Positions 12,301-24,300 of a DNA stretch of 64,000 nt are shown in pieces. This DNA comes from Dendrolimus kikuchii (taxonomy: Eukaryota > Arthropoda > Insecta > Lepidoptera > Lasiocampidae), in NCBI GenBank assembly GCA_019925095.2, contig CM034410.1, positions 13,232,436-13,296,435 on the forward strand, in the 5' to 3' direction. The notes beneath the pieces were generated by a model. The model saw nothing but the letters and a program-made list of their open reading frames with translations. It searched no databases and was not told the DNA's origin. A program made the translations under genes and the position numbers. The first letter of the stretch is position 1; the number at the start of each line of letters is the position of its first letter.

Positions 12301-15300
12301 AAGTAAGGGTAGCCTTGGTCCCCAGCGGCAACACGTAGTTAGTTTAATAAAGTTAAGGGAAGTTTTTGAAACGCACGAAATAATATTTATAAAAGAATTA
12401 TGAACAGCTGATATTTTTGAATTTCGAACGAGAGTCAAACTTAGCCGCCGTCTCAATTTTTTTTTAACTCTTGACAGTGACATAGTTTGCTAGACATTAA
12501 TACTGTCATTGGCTATGTCTATATATATATATATATATTTTTAATGGTGCAAGTACAACGTTACAAACAAAACATAGAATCATCATTAGATATAAATTAA
12601 TATAATAAGTTATTCTTAAGGTAGACCACAACATAAAAATCACTAAATTAATGTCACACACAGTAACAAAAATAAACAATAAGCGTGTATGGACTCTAAA
12701 ATCTTTTATAGAAATTAAGTTGTAAAAAAGGGTACGGAACTCGAGTCCGTAGAGTTGTTCATAATATATATATATAAAAATCAAAACATAGAAAACATTG
12801 CAAAAATCTTAGGTTACTTTTTTTTTAAATCAGCTCAGTCGCGTGCGAACATTGCTGCAAGAGTGAGACACTACGAATATTTGCATTGGTCGATCGCCGA
12901 CACAGTAACCAAGCCCCCTTTTATTCGAAGATAAGATTGTGCTATATCGTGAAAGTAGATTCGTCGCGTCTCTTTCAGATTGTATTGTAATAAGCCAGCT
13001 GCGTCTAATCACAATGTGAATTTTTATCATGATGATAAGAAGGCGTGCAAATAAAGGGTAAAAACCTAGAAAAACAAAACTATGTTGACAGATAAAGAGG
13101 CAATCGTATGTTTACTTGGGGTAAATCCCATAGTAATCGACTGTCTTAAAGTTTATTTTTTTTTTATCTATATATTAATACGGGAAGCAAAAACTTTGTA
13201 CCCCTTTTTACGAAAATTGCGGGGACAGAGGAGTATGAAATTTCGCACACTTATAGTTTATATAGAGAAGAAGCGACGTATGCTAATTTTTTTTAATTAT
13301 ACGTAAAAATACAATAAATCAACAAAACAAAAAAAAATACATGCACTAACATGTATTTGAAACTCACACGCATATATACTCTTATGTTTATTGTTCAAGT
13401 CAAATTAACAGTGTAGCCTTGGCGAAATCTGTGATTATAGAATATTCTGACATTAATTATTATGGTCGAATTTCGAGTACGGATGATCACTAGTTAATAA
13501 TAGATATGGCTGTGTTTTTATAATTATCATCATCATTTAAGATCTGTGCTCTTGTCGGTGGAGCCTCCTCCAATCTTCTCTATTAAGGGCCAGTTGTTTC
13601 ACTTCTTTGTACTATCCAACACCCACTTTTTTCTTTATTTGATCCATGATTACTCGCTTTGGCCTTCCCTTCACTCTCCTTGCTTCCGCTTTGCCTTGGA
13701 TTAACGTGATCACGAAGGTGTCAAATGGACAAACAGGGGAAGACCCCTTTCTTTCAGAGATTTTATGTTTTTTTTAAATACTATTTTCTTTTAAATCAAC
13801 GCAATACTCTTGAATGTATACCAACATAATAAAGGCAGTATTGATCGGTAAAAATCACCGTAGATTTATTCAGTATTGATCGATAAAAATCACCGTAGAT
13901 TTAATATTCATTTGAATATAACCAATGGTTTAAATAGTTCTTCTCCGTGCAGGAACGGAGAAAGCATACAATTTCCTGCGGCCCGGCGGCCTGTCGTAAG
14001 AGGCGACAAAATAACCCACAGCCAGGTGGTAGGTTATTTTCCCGACTGGATGGCTACCACCCCTGGTCTAAAGTATGCCGCCATAACAACCTTAAGTTGT
14101 GTTCCAGCATTAGTGACCAGGTTCCAGTTTCCCTTAAGAGAGCAGCAGCGCATTTATAGCAAATTTGGTGTTGCAAATGTCCATAGGCGATGGTAACCGC
14201 TTTCCATCAAGTGGGCCGTCTGCCTGTCTGCTGATCTCCTGCAATAAAAAAAAAGAATAAGGATGTATATACAATGTAATTACGTCGCTATTTCTTCAAA
14301 TAAAGTCGTTCTTATTTTTTTGTGATGTGACAAGATGTATGCCAAAATAAAAGAGTGTAGAAGAAGAAACATATTACGCCGAACCAAATAATTCAGAGGA
14401 AGTTAAAACTTAGCATATAGTGGTTTTATTTGTTCTATAGAACACGATCTTTTTTTTTTAATAAAAACTTTTTTAAGAACAAAGCAACTCAACCAATAAA
14501 ATTAAAAAAAAATCTATAACTCACTAGTGAGTTATAATGTTTTTTAGTCGCAGTTTGATTATGGGTGTCATTCTGTGCCTAATTGCGGTGACCATAGAGC
14601 CACTTTATGAGCAAGTGTGTTGAAAAAATATATAATAAACTAGGATATGCCCGCGCCTCGTCTATGCTTGACTTGAAATTATTCTCGCGGCACAGCATTT
14701 AAAAAGAATTTAGCTATCGTTCTAATGATGATTGTGTGGAAATAAGTCAATCTTTATGCACCCAGACAGCTTCAAACCGCTCCCGAGAAAATTCCCGCGG
14801 GATTCCCGGGCTAAAAAATACCACACATTTTATTACATAAAATTTGCTATCGATTAGTAAATAAATCACATTGGAATTAGACTTTTTTTTAATCTGGCCA
14901 TTTTAAATAATTCCCGTCAAATTCCGGCGGGATTCCCGGGATAAACAGTAGCGCAGAGTTTAAGTCTATGAATTAGCTGTGGATCTGTGAAAACCGCATC
15001 GAAATCGGCCCAGTAGTTTTTAGGTGAATACCAAACAAACAGACAAGAAGTATACCTATATAAAATGGTTTCTTGTTCTCCATCCTTTATATAGTCTGTT
15101 CCAGTTGTTTTTTTTAAATAGATTTAATTTACAGATTACAGATTTTATAATATTATAGATAAATAATATGTGTCTATTTATTTGATGTTTAAATTCATTT
15201 ATAAACATTTATATATTTTGTAGATATGTATATTAAGTATATATCTATATAATATATAAAATTTCTGCTGCATATATGTATATATATATATAATTTATTA

Positions 15301-18300
15301 TTAAAATGTAAGTAGTTCGTACTATATGTTACGTATACCACCACCGCCATTATCATCTCAATTAGTTCCTGGGGTTATCTGGAAGAGATCGCTTTTTAGC
15401 GATAAGACCGCCCTTTATACATATAATTTTAGTCTTTAAGTTCATTTAAAAAAATGTTATATATCTGTCTTAAATAAAATTAAGTGTTATATATCTATCT
15501 TATTTTCAACGTAAATTTTTAGTGGGCATAAGTGTCAATAACTGTACAAGTTACCTTATTTGCATTTAGAAAATACCCGTAATACAATCTTATCGAGTAA
15601 TTATTGCAAGGCTGAAAAATGCTTCCTGTTTTTTTATAACACTAATTTTTCTCAATAAACGAGTTTTTAACAGGAAACAATAGGAGATTAATTTCAATGT
15701 AACACAATTTTATGCAATAATCTTATCGGTTATGTGAATTAAATGGTAGACGTGATTGTGTCATTTGATCGTAGAAGCTCATCCATACACTGTCATATCT
15801 GTCCTGACTTCCCCGGAGTAATTTCGGCAAAAAAAATCCCTCGTACTTTTTACAAGTTGCCTAAATTTTCTTATCAACACGACTGACCATTTTAAACTCG
15901 AGAAGTTTGGAAATGATCTCATTATTTTCATTTGGTGTTTACGTATTTTAATTTTTGATTTAAGCGCCGCCTACGTTTCTTAATCTCGATTTTTAATCTA
16001 GATTCTATAGCTTTCTTTGTCTATAATATGTTATTCTCTTCATTGCAGTCTTGTTTATTTTTGTAATAGTACTTTCACGTTGCTGTAGATTTCTTAAAAC
16101 TCGATACATTTTTGAAAACGTATCTAACATCATTTGGCTAAATTATTTTTTGAAACACTTCGCAAATAAATACTCCTGGATTACACATGAATTTTCCTTC
16201 CTTAAATCCCTGAATCCCATATAAAATGCCAAAAAAGAAGAGTACGACGACGATCCGCATCAAGATACCTTACCTGCGTCTACGAAAGTACCTAAAGCTG
16301 ATCATCCTTATAAATTGCAGCAAGAAACCACGTACTCCGCCAAGACCCCGCTCGAAATCGCAACCGGCTTCGAACGAATCAAGCGAGAAAAGCGTTCAGT
16401 TGCGAAGGAACGCTTCGATCAAGACGCCGAAACCGAAGCCAGTCGCTAAACCGGCGTTGAATAAGACCGCTCCAGTGAAGAACACCCCCAAAACCACCAA
16501 AGAGAAAATGCCTGCTTTGGAGAATCTTACTATCACCGCAACAGTCAACAATAATAGGTGAGGTTTTTTGATTCAGCTATTTTGAGGTTATATTGCTAAC
16601 GCTTTTATTCCCGATAGGTGATAATTCCAAATTTTGTAGTATATATACAATCCTGAGCCTCCGTTCAAGTCGCAGCCGGCTTCGAAAGTCTCTAGCGAGA
16701 AGAGCGTTCCATTGCAAAAGAACGCTTCGATTAAGACTTCGCAAGCGAAACCTACTAATTGACGTGAAATTGAATAAGACCGCGCTCCCGTTAAGATTAT
16801 TACTAAAACTGTTTAGGAAAAATTGCTAGCCTTGTAGAAGAATCTTACTATTACTGAAACAATCAACAATAATATGTGAGGTTTTCTTGATTCAGCTATT
16901 TTAAGGTTATATTGCAAACGCTTTTATTTCTGATAGGTAATAATTCCAATTTTTTAAGTATATATACAATCCTCAGACTCCGTTCGAAGTCGCAACCGGC
17001 TTCGAAAGTCTCTACCGAGAAAAGCGTTCCATTTCTAAGGAACGCTTCGATTAAGACTTCGACTAAGATCGCGCTCCCGTTATGATTGTTCATAAAACTG
17101 TTTTTGCCTTGGAGAATCTTACTATTACTGAAACAATCGACAATAATATGTGAGGTTTCTTTGATTCAGCTATTTCAAAGTTATATTGTAAACGCTCCTA
17201 CTTCCGTGGGGTCACCAATTTAAAATTCGAGGTATATGTATATTTTGAGATCCCGTTGGAAGTCGCAGTCGACTTCAAAGACTAGCGAGAGACGCGTTTC
17301 GTTCCGAAGGGACGCTTCAATTGAGACGGCGAATGTGAAACTTAATTAAAGCGAAGTTGATTAAGACCGCTCCAGTTAAGAACATTAATCTTTCTAATCT
17401 ATATATATAAAAATGAATCGCAAAATGTGTTCGTAATCGCATAACTCAACAACGCCTGGACCAATTTGGCCAATTCTTTTTTTTAAATTTTCGTTGAAGT
17501 CCAAGGATGGTTTTTACGGCGAGAAAATTCGGATAATTGCCGGGAAAACCCGAAAAACAGCCCTTTTATTTTTCCCATACAAACGTTTTCTAACTAAAAT
17601 GTAGAGTCAATTTGAACTTTATTGCTATTCAATAAAGTTCATATTAAATTACAAGCTTTCACGTTGTCTAAGCAATGTAGGTGTGTTGCTAAAGAGTCAA
17701 TTTGCACTTTATTACCGCTGCACAAAGTTCAAATTCAAAAAAAAAATTCAAAAACAGTGTGCGTGTGCGCGTTGGAGGATCTAATGTCGCGTGCGGAAAC
17801 TAAAACAAAAGAAATAATATCGCGAAGGCGACCAAATTGAAAATCAGCAATGATCTATATATAGCTCTTACATTTTGTGACTATTCAATTTGGTTGGTCA
17901 AGTGTAAGTCAACATAAAAACTGCCACATTCCAAATCTTTTTGACAACTTACACAAAGGTAAGACCCTACCAATCTCACTCACTCACTACAGACACAAGT
18001 AGCCATACATGATTAGCATAGGCGTGTTGCTGGAGAGTTTCTTCCGCCGGTTCTTCTCCTCCAGCTATAACACGTTGCGAAGCGGTAGTAATGATAGACT
18101 AGGATCGGCTCCGCCGGCGGAGTCGATAATTGGTCCCCAAACAATCACTTCAGCCTGTTGGCTTAGCTCTTTCAGCCTTTAACGGCTAATTCTCAATATA
18201 GAGTCAATCCCCCGCAGCGGTCGAGCCGAGGTCGAACCTCACAGGAGGTGCCTCCTCGAGCGTGCTGCTTCCCGGCTGAACGCCTCCGCTCCCACGAAGT

Positions 18301-21300
18301 CGGGAAGCCCCCAAAGTCCGGTATCGCTGAAACAGCCATCTGCGGCTATTCAGCTGGATCCAGCTCCAAAAAAAAAAAATCTTTTTGACAGAACGAAGTC
18401 TGTCGGGTCCGCTAATAATATATAGAAATGTATACGATATGTGAGTGATTCCTATTTTTTTTTAACATTCATAAAATACCGATTTGTCGTAAATGTGATC
18501 AGTTGATTTATATGTATCTTCAACTAGGATATGCCCGCGACTTTGTCAACTCTTGACTTGATATTTCTGCACGATTTCCGGGACTCGAAGTACCGGAACA
18601 TTAAAAAGAATATGTAAGCTATCGTTTTAATGAAACTACAAAAAGCTCCCGGGAAAATTCCCGTAGGATTCCCGGGATAAATTTATTACATAAATTTTAC
18701 TATCGATCAGTGAAACAACTACATTGGAATTCGATTTGTTTAATCTGGCCATTTTAAATAATTCCCAGAAACAATCCGTTCTCTGTGCTACTGTTTATCC
18801 AGGGATTCTCAGGAAAACAGTAGCACAGATTTTAAGTCTAAACATTTGCTGTCGATTAATGAGAACCGCATCGAAATTGGTCAGTAGTTTTCATGTGAAT
18901 CCCGAACAAACAGACAGACGGACAAGAAGTCGAAAATCGTTATCGTTTATATAGTCTATTCCAGTTGTTTGTTTTTTTTTATAGCTTCAATGTACAGACA
19001 CCGCATGTTTAGAATTTTATAATATCTTTATAAAATTATGGGGAAATTACAAAACGATTGAGAATACGAAGCATTTCTTTTTTCGATTTTTAGTCTATAT
19101 GACTTTTTGTTCGGGATTCCCGTAAAAACTACTGCGCCGATTACGATGCGGTTTTCATAATCGACAGCTAATTCTTAGATTTAAACTCTGCGCTACTTTT
19201 TATCCCGGGAATGATTTAAAAAATCGAATTCCAATGTGATTTTTTTTACTAATTAATAGCAACTTTAATGTAATAAAATGTGTGATATTTTTTATCCCGG
19301 GAATTTTCCCGGGAGCGGTTTGTAGTTGTATGGGTGGCTATATATCATCACGCTAAGACCAATAGGAGCGGAGCGGCAATGAAAAAAGTTTCAAAATCGG
19401 GGTGGGCTTTCAAATTCAAATTCCATGCGGACGGCGTCGCGGGCACAGCTAGTCTAACAATATTTTTTTCAATACGTTTTCTATTTGGTTTTGAGTAATT
19501 TTCTGCTATATATTCGGAACCAAAGGTCTAATAGCAATGGAATATATACGGTACTATTCTAAGGCTATACTAAATTCAATTCAAGAAGAATGATCAAAAT
19601 CGGTTTAGAAAAAAAGTTATGAATGACATACCTCAAAAACTACACATTTTTACCCGATTTTAATGAATTTGCTACATCTTGGAAACCCAAAGTCCGATAA
19701 CAATGAAATTTATACCAGACTACTGCGAAGATTCTCTGAATCGAACGCAAAATAAATCATCAAAATTAGTTCAAAATCAAAAAAGTAATAGACGCCAATC
19801 ATTACGACATTTTCAACTTAATTTTATGGATTTATTGCTATATCTTCGGAACTCAAAATCTAATACCATTGAAATTTATATGGGCTCATTCTGAAACTAT
19901 AATGAATCGAACCCAAAAAGAATGACCAAAATCCGTTCTGAAACAGAAAAGTTATGACTGAACATACATAACAAGACGAATTGAGAACCTACTTCATTTT
20001 TGAAGTCGGTTAAAAAACCGTCCTAGTGCGAGTCAAGGCCGATTCGACTGAAGATGGTCAAATATCCGTAGTCTCTAAAATTCACATTAAATCAGTCTCG
20101 TTCAAATCAAGAGTGATTCAATATTGAGTCGTGATGGTTTACAGACTACCATAACTGTCAAGACTTACGCTTTCAATTCAATTCGATTACTAATTAGAGT
20201 TACAGACTCGGGGCCCTGATGTTAAAACATAATTTCCGTTACTCACGCACTATCGTGGTATAAATAATGGCATTGTACGCTCATTACAATATTTCATTGA
20301 AATTCCTACCTTTCAGAAATATGACCATCGCGGTAACTTTCAAATTCCTTAACAATTATATAATTTATACCAAAGCCAGATATCAATAGGCAGCGAGATA
20401 TTGGTTTTCAAAGATGTGAAACTTTGAACTAGGAAAATTCCTAAGAACAGTAGTACATTGAACGCGAACTGTTGAACATTTGACCAATTTTATTTTGTTT
20501 TATAACTATAATTTTGAGTAAATATGTTTTAATTAAAATGAATTTTACTTAATATATATGACTCTTTATTGACATTTTCAAGTTTTCATAAGAACATCGC
20601 TTTAAAATCTATTGTAAAATATATATATCACATACTTAATTTAGTAGGATAGGGGCAAAGGATTTTAAATTGGTAAATTAAACAGTTTTTTATTCAAACT
20701 AAGTACCACTGAAGCTGGAGAACATATTTCGAAGGTCGTACGTCTAAGACAGATATTAATTCTACTTCCTATTCTATGTACACCAATGTAATTGCTGCTT
20801 CCTAATGTTGCAAAACATGCTGCAGTTTACATTTACATGTTTTGTACATTTTTAATTTAGAGTAATGTAGAGAGTTGCAAGGTCCATGGGACGGTACCCA
20901 GTTTCTATCAGGTGGGCTGCCTGCCTGTCTGTTACTCCAACAATAATTTTATCCGTGCAGGAACGGAGAAAGAATACAATTTCCTGCGGCCCGGCGGCCT
21001 GTCGTAAGAGGCGAGTAACCAACCCACAGCCAGGTGGTAGAGTATTTGCTCGACTGGATGGCGACTACCCCTGGTCTAGAGTATGCCGCCATAACAATCT
21101 TGTGTTGTGTTCCGGCATTAATGACCAGGTTCCAGTCTTCTTTAAGAGAGCATCAGCGCATTTGTAGCACCTTTGGTGTTGCAAATGTCCATAGGCGATG
21201 GTAACCGCTTTCCACTAAGTGGGCCGTCTGCCTGTCTGCTGAACTCCTGCAATAAAAAATAAAAAAAAACTTATACTACCCTCGACAGTTCCCAATAAAA

Positions 21301-24300
21301 AAGGTAGAATCGAGAAATGTTGATTGCAAGGGCCCCATATGCCGTAGATCGTGCAAATTGGAGAAGAATTAGAAGAATTGATCACCAAGCATCAAACATA
21401 AGAACAACACAACAACTAGATTTGTTTTGAAAAAGTAGCTGTAGCATAAAAAAAAATGAAAAAAATCAGTTTTGTCAAGTTGTGTGAAATAGTCTTCTGC
21501 CATATTCGGTCAGCCAAGTGAGTGCTCCTTTGCAGTACAGTTCGGTCGTTGAACTAGTTCAGCTTAACATTGGTACTAGTTCTATTTGATTGTTGCAAAT
21601 TTTGGAATAAATGTTTCAGTTTTCTCAAAGTACCTATCGAATAGTCTTGTCCATATTCGGTCATCCAAATGAGCGCTCTGTTCTAGTACAATTCGGTCAC
21701 TGAACTAGTTCACATTAATAGGTCTAGTAGTACCATTCAGTTATTAGAACGTTTCGATCTTCTTGGTTAAAAATCGAATCACGGTTCCTAATAGTTCATC
21801 GTTCATGAACTACACGAGTACTGTAGAACCCTTAACAGGTAGATATAAGCGAGCCAAGTATAAGCATGTGTTTATTTTCCAGTCAAGGTCATCCCCAGCG
21901 GCGGGTGACGCAGGGCTGGCCCAAGCCGATAACGGTGCCGACGCAGGTGAGCCATGTCACCTTCAACCTTTTATACATTGAGCTGTATGTATATAATACA
22001 CTAAAGAAGATGAATAGACACATTTTACTCTAATGAGCCATTCAAAAATGACGTCACGCTTCGTCAAACCATCCCCCCTCCCACCTTAACATGTGACGTA
22101 ATCTAATCTATGGATGCTCTAGACGTATATATTCAAAAAGATTGACCTTTTTATAGTGTGGCCATTACATTTCACTAACAAACACGTCGTCCTCGTGACG
22201 ACGCGCACGAAGTCCAACTGACACTTGCTAGTGCAGACCTAGTGCCGCGAAGGCGACTATAGCTTTCTCAACTGTCAATGTCAAGTAAATGTGAACTTGA
22301 CAATACATCGAAAATAAAAAGTTACATCAAATTTTAAAGACCACTTGACGACTTCAGCTATCTTCAAAAACAAGTACTTGTAATGTTACTTTCCGGACAA
22401 ATTTTAATTATATATATATATATATATATACACTAATATACATTCATAATGTCACACCTGTTTCACATTGGGGTAGGCAGAGACGATGATCTCTAAATTC
22501 AAATTCATACGTACATGTTTATTTAAAATATTTTATACCTGACCTTTCTTTAAAGTATCTTCAATTTGTTCATGGAGAGTACGCCGCGGTCTACTGGTAC
22601 CGATTCTACCAGCCACAATGCTGTCATATACTTGTCTTCTGATTCTGCTCTTCTTCATTCTCTCTACATTCCCGAACCACCTCAACATTCCTTTTTTTAT
22701 ATAACAAGAAGTATGTAATACTTATATTAAAATGATGTCCGTTAGCCGCAACAACAGGGGAACCCGCCGCCGAATAAAGCGCCGACGCAACCGCAACAAC
22801 CGCCGCAACAGCAACAAAAACCGCAACCGAACCAGCAACAACAACAACAACAAGCAGGTGAGGATTTATTTTGAACCATTTAAGGAGCTACCTAAACGGG
22901 TTTTACTGCTTTGCTCGCGCATTACAACATTTTTGACGATATAAATTGACAGTGTAGTAGAACACTTACAAGCCAATAGATGACGCTGTGCAATAATTGA
23001 GGTTACAAACGATTCCCGACACGTACAAAGAATATATACAAATTTCCAATATAAATAAATGGGCCTCGACCTGCGAGGAATAATAATAGCTTCGCTGTAA
23101 TATCTTTCTCTGACAGGGAGGAGCGTTCTACTTTGCTCCGCCACTCATTAGGGTCATCCCTAAAATAAAAATTGCTTACGACAAATCTGTTACAGGAATC
23201 TTAATAACATTAACAATACTGTTACGAATTTGTGGGATTTGAATTTAAAATGCCGTTGGGATCATCACAATCTTTATTAGAAGTACACACCGTAATTCAC
23301 AGTTCTTACAAACAACCGAATACAACAAGTCCAAATCGTAATAACGTAAAATGCGTAAGTCTGATGATGAAAGATACCCATAATATACACTTAATAAAGC
23401 CTCGATTGCAGTCGAAACTCAACTAAATCTGTCTCAATGAGCCGACCTTATATATATTCTCAAAATAGAAATGCATTCATTAGAGTTTTAAAGTTGAAAG
23501 CTTAATCCGTAATAACATGGCTTCTTGGTATCTGCGGCGTCATTTAAATAATAGAAACATTTTGTTATGTCTTACTGGAAGTCAAACACAAAGGGATTAG
23601 CCATTCACAATAAACGGTTAAATTTCAATACTTAAAAGGTTAAAAAACGCAAACATTTGACAGTAAACAATTAAGACAATCATTAAAAGAATCACAGATA
23701 ATTTAAATGGGATGGGATAAGGGAATGGAAAAGGGAGGAAGGAAGTGGAACATCGGACTTTCACTTATCGTCTAAGGCAAATGGATGGTTGGTAAAATGT
23801 AGGAACGGGTCAATAAATGGGATGGGATGGAGGGAGGAATAAAGGGAATGGAATAGGGAGAGGGGGAAGTGGACCACCGGAACTCTACACTCATTGTGTA
23901 AGGCAAATAAATGGTTGGTGAGATATAGGAACAGGTTAATGCAGGGAATGGGGTAGGCGGATGGGATAGCAGGGAGGAATAAAGGGGATGGAATAGGGGG
24001 AGGGGGAAGTGGACCACCGGAACTCTACACTCATCGTGTAAGGCAAATAAATGGTTGGTGAGATATAGGAACGGGTTATTGCAGGGAATGGGGTAGGTGG
24101 ATGGGATAGCAGGGAGGAATAAAGGGGATGGAATAGGGAGAGGGGGAAGTGGACCACCGGAACTCTACATTCATCGTGTAAGGCAAATAAATGGTTGGTG
24201 AAATATACGAACGGGTTAATGCAGGGAATGGGATAGGAGGGTGGAATGAAGGGGATGGAATAGGGGGAGGGGGAAGTGGACCACCGGAACTCTTCACTCA

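Larger units (their letters stand above)
11480..16320. other. btz intron 4
   Basis: It contains a LINE tail (12545-12775), a Helitron (13167-13493), LINE coding debris (13530-13705), a 33-base tandem duplication (13830-13902), a family A copy (13950-14255), a palindromic repeat (14430-14630) and a Helitron (14640-15107). In 11480-12540, 12780-13160 and 15430-16320 I recognise nothing firm. The 138-codon minus frame at 12483-12067 has no motif I know. Confidence 0.6.
16558..21882. other. btz intron 5
   Basis: After the exon-5 copies it holds three Helitrons (17398-18415, 18524-18960, 19094-19452) and a family A copy (20957-21265). Around 19490-20010 three similar stretches on atcttcgga-type phrases form a weak tandem repeat. 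In 20020-20880 and 21270-21880 I see nothing clear; the phrase tcggtca(t/g)ccaa(a/g)tgag-gctc occurs twice near 21508 and 21658. Confidence 0.6.

Noticed and set aside
12067..12483. 138-codon minus-strand frame
   Set aside because: No recognised motif, no splice context and ordinary base composition; likely chance in intron 4.
16226..16561. A 111-codon plus-strand frame starting at an ATG could be a separate small gene
   Set aside because: From 16321 it is btz exon 5 in the right phase; the first 95 bases are intron before a clean acceptor.
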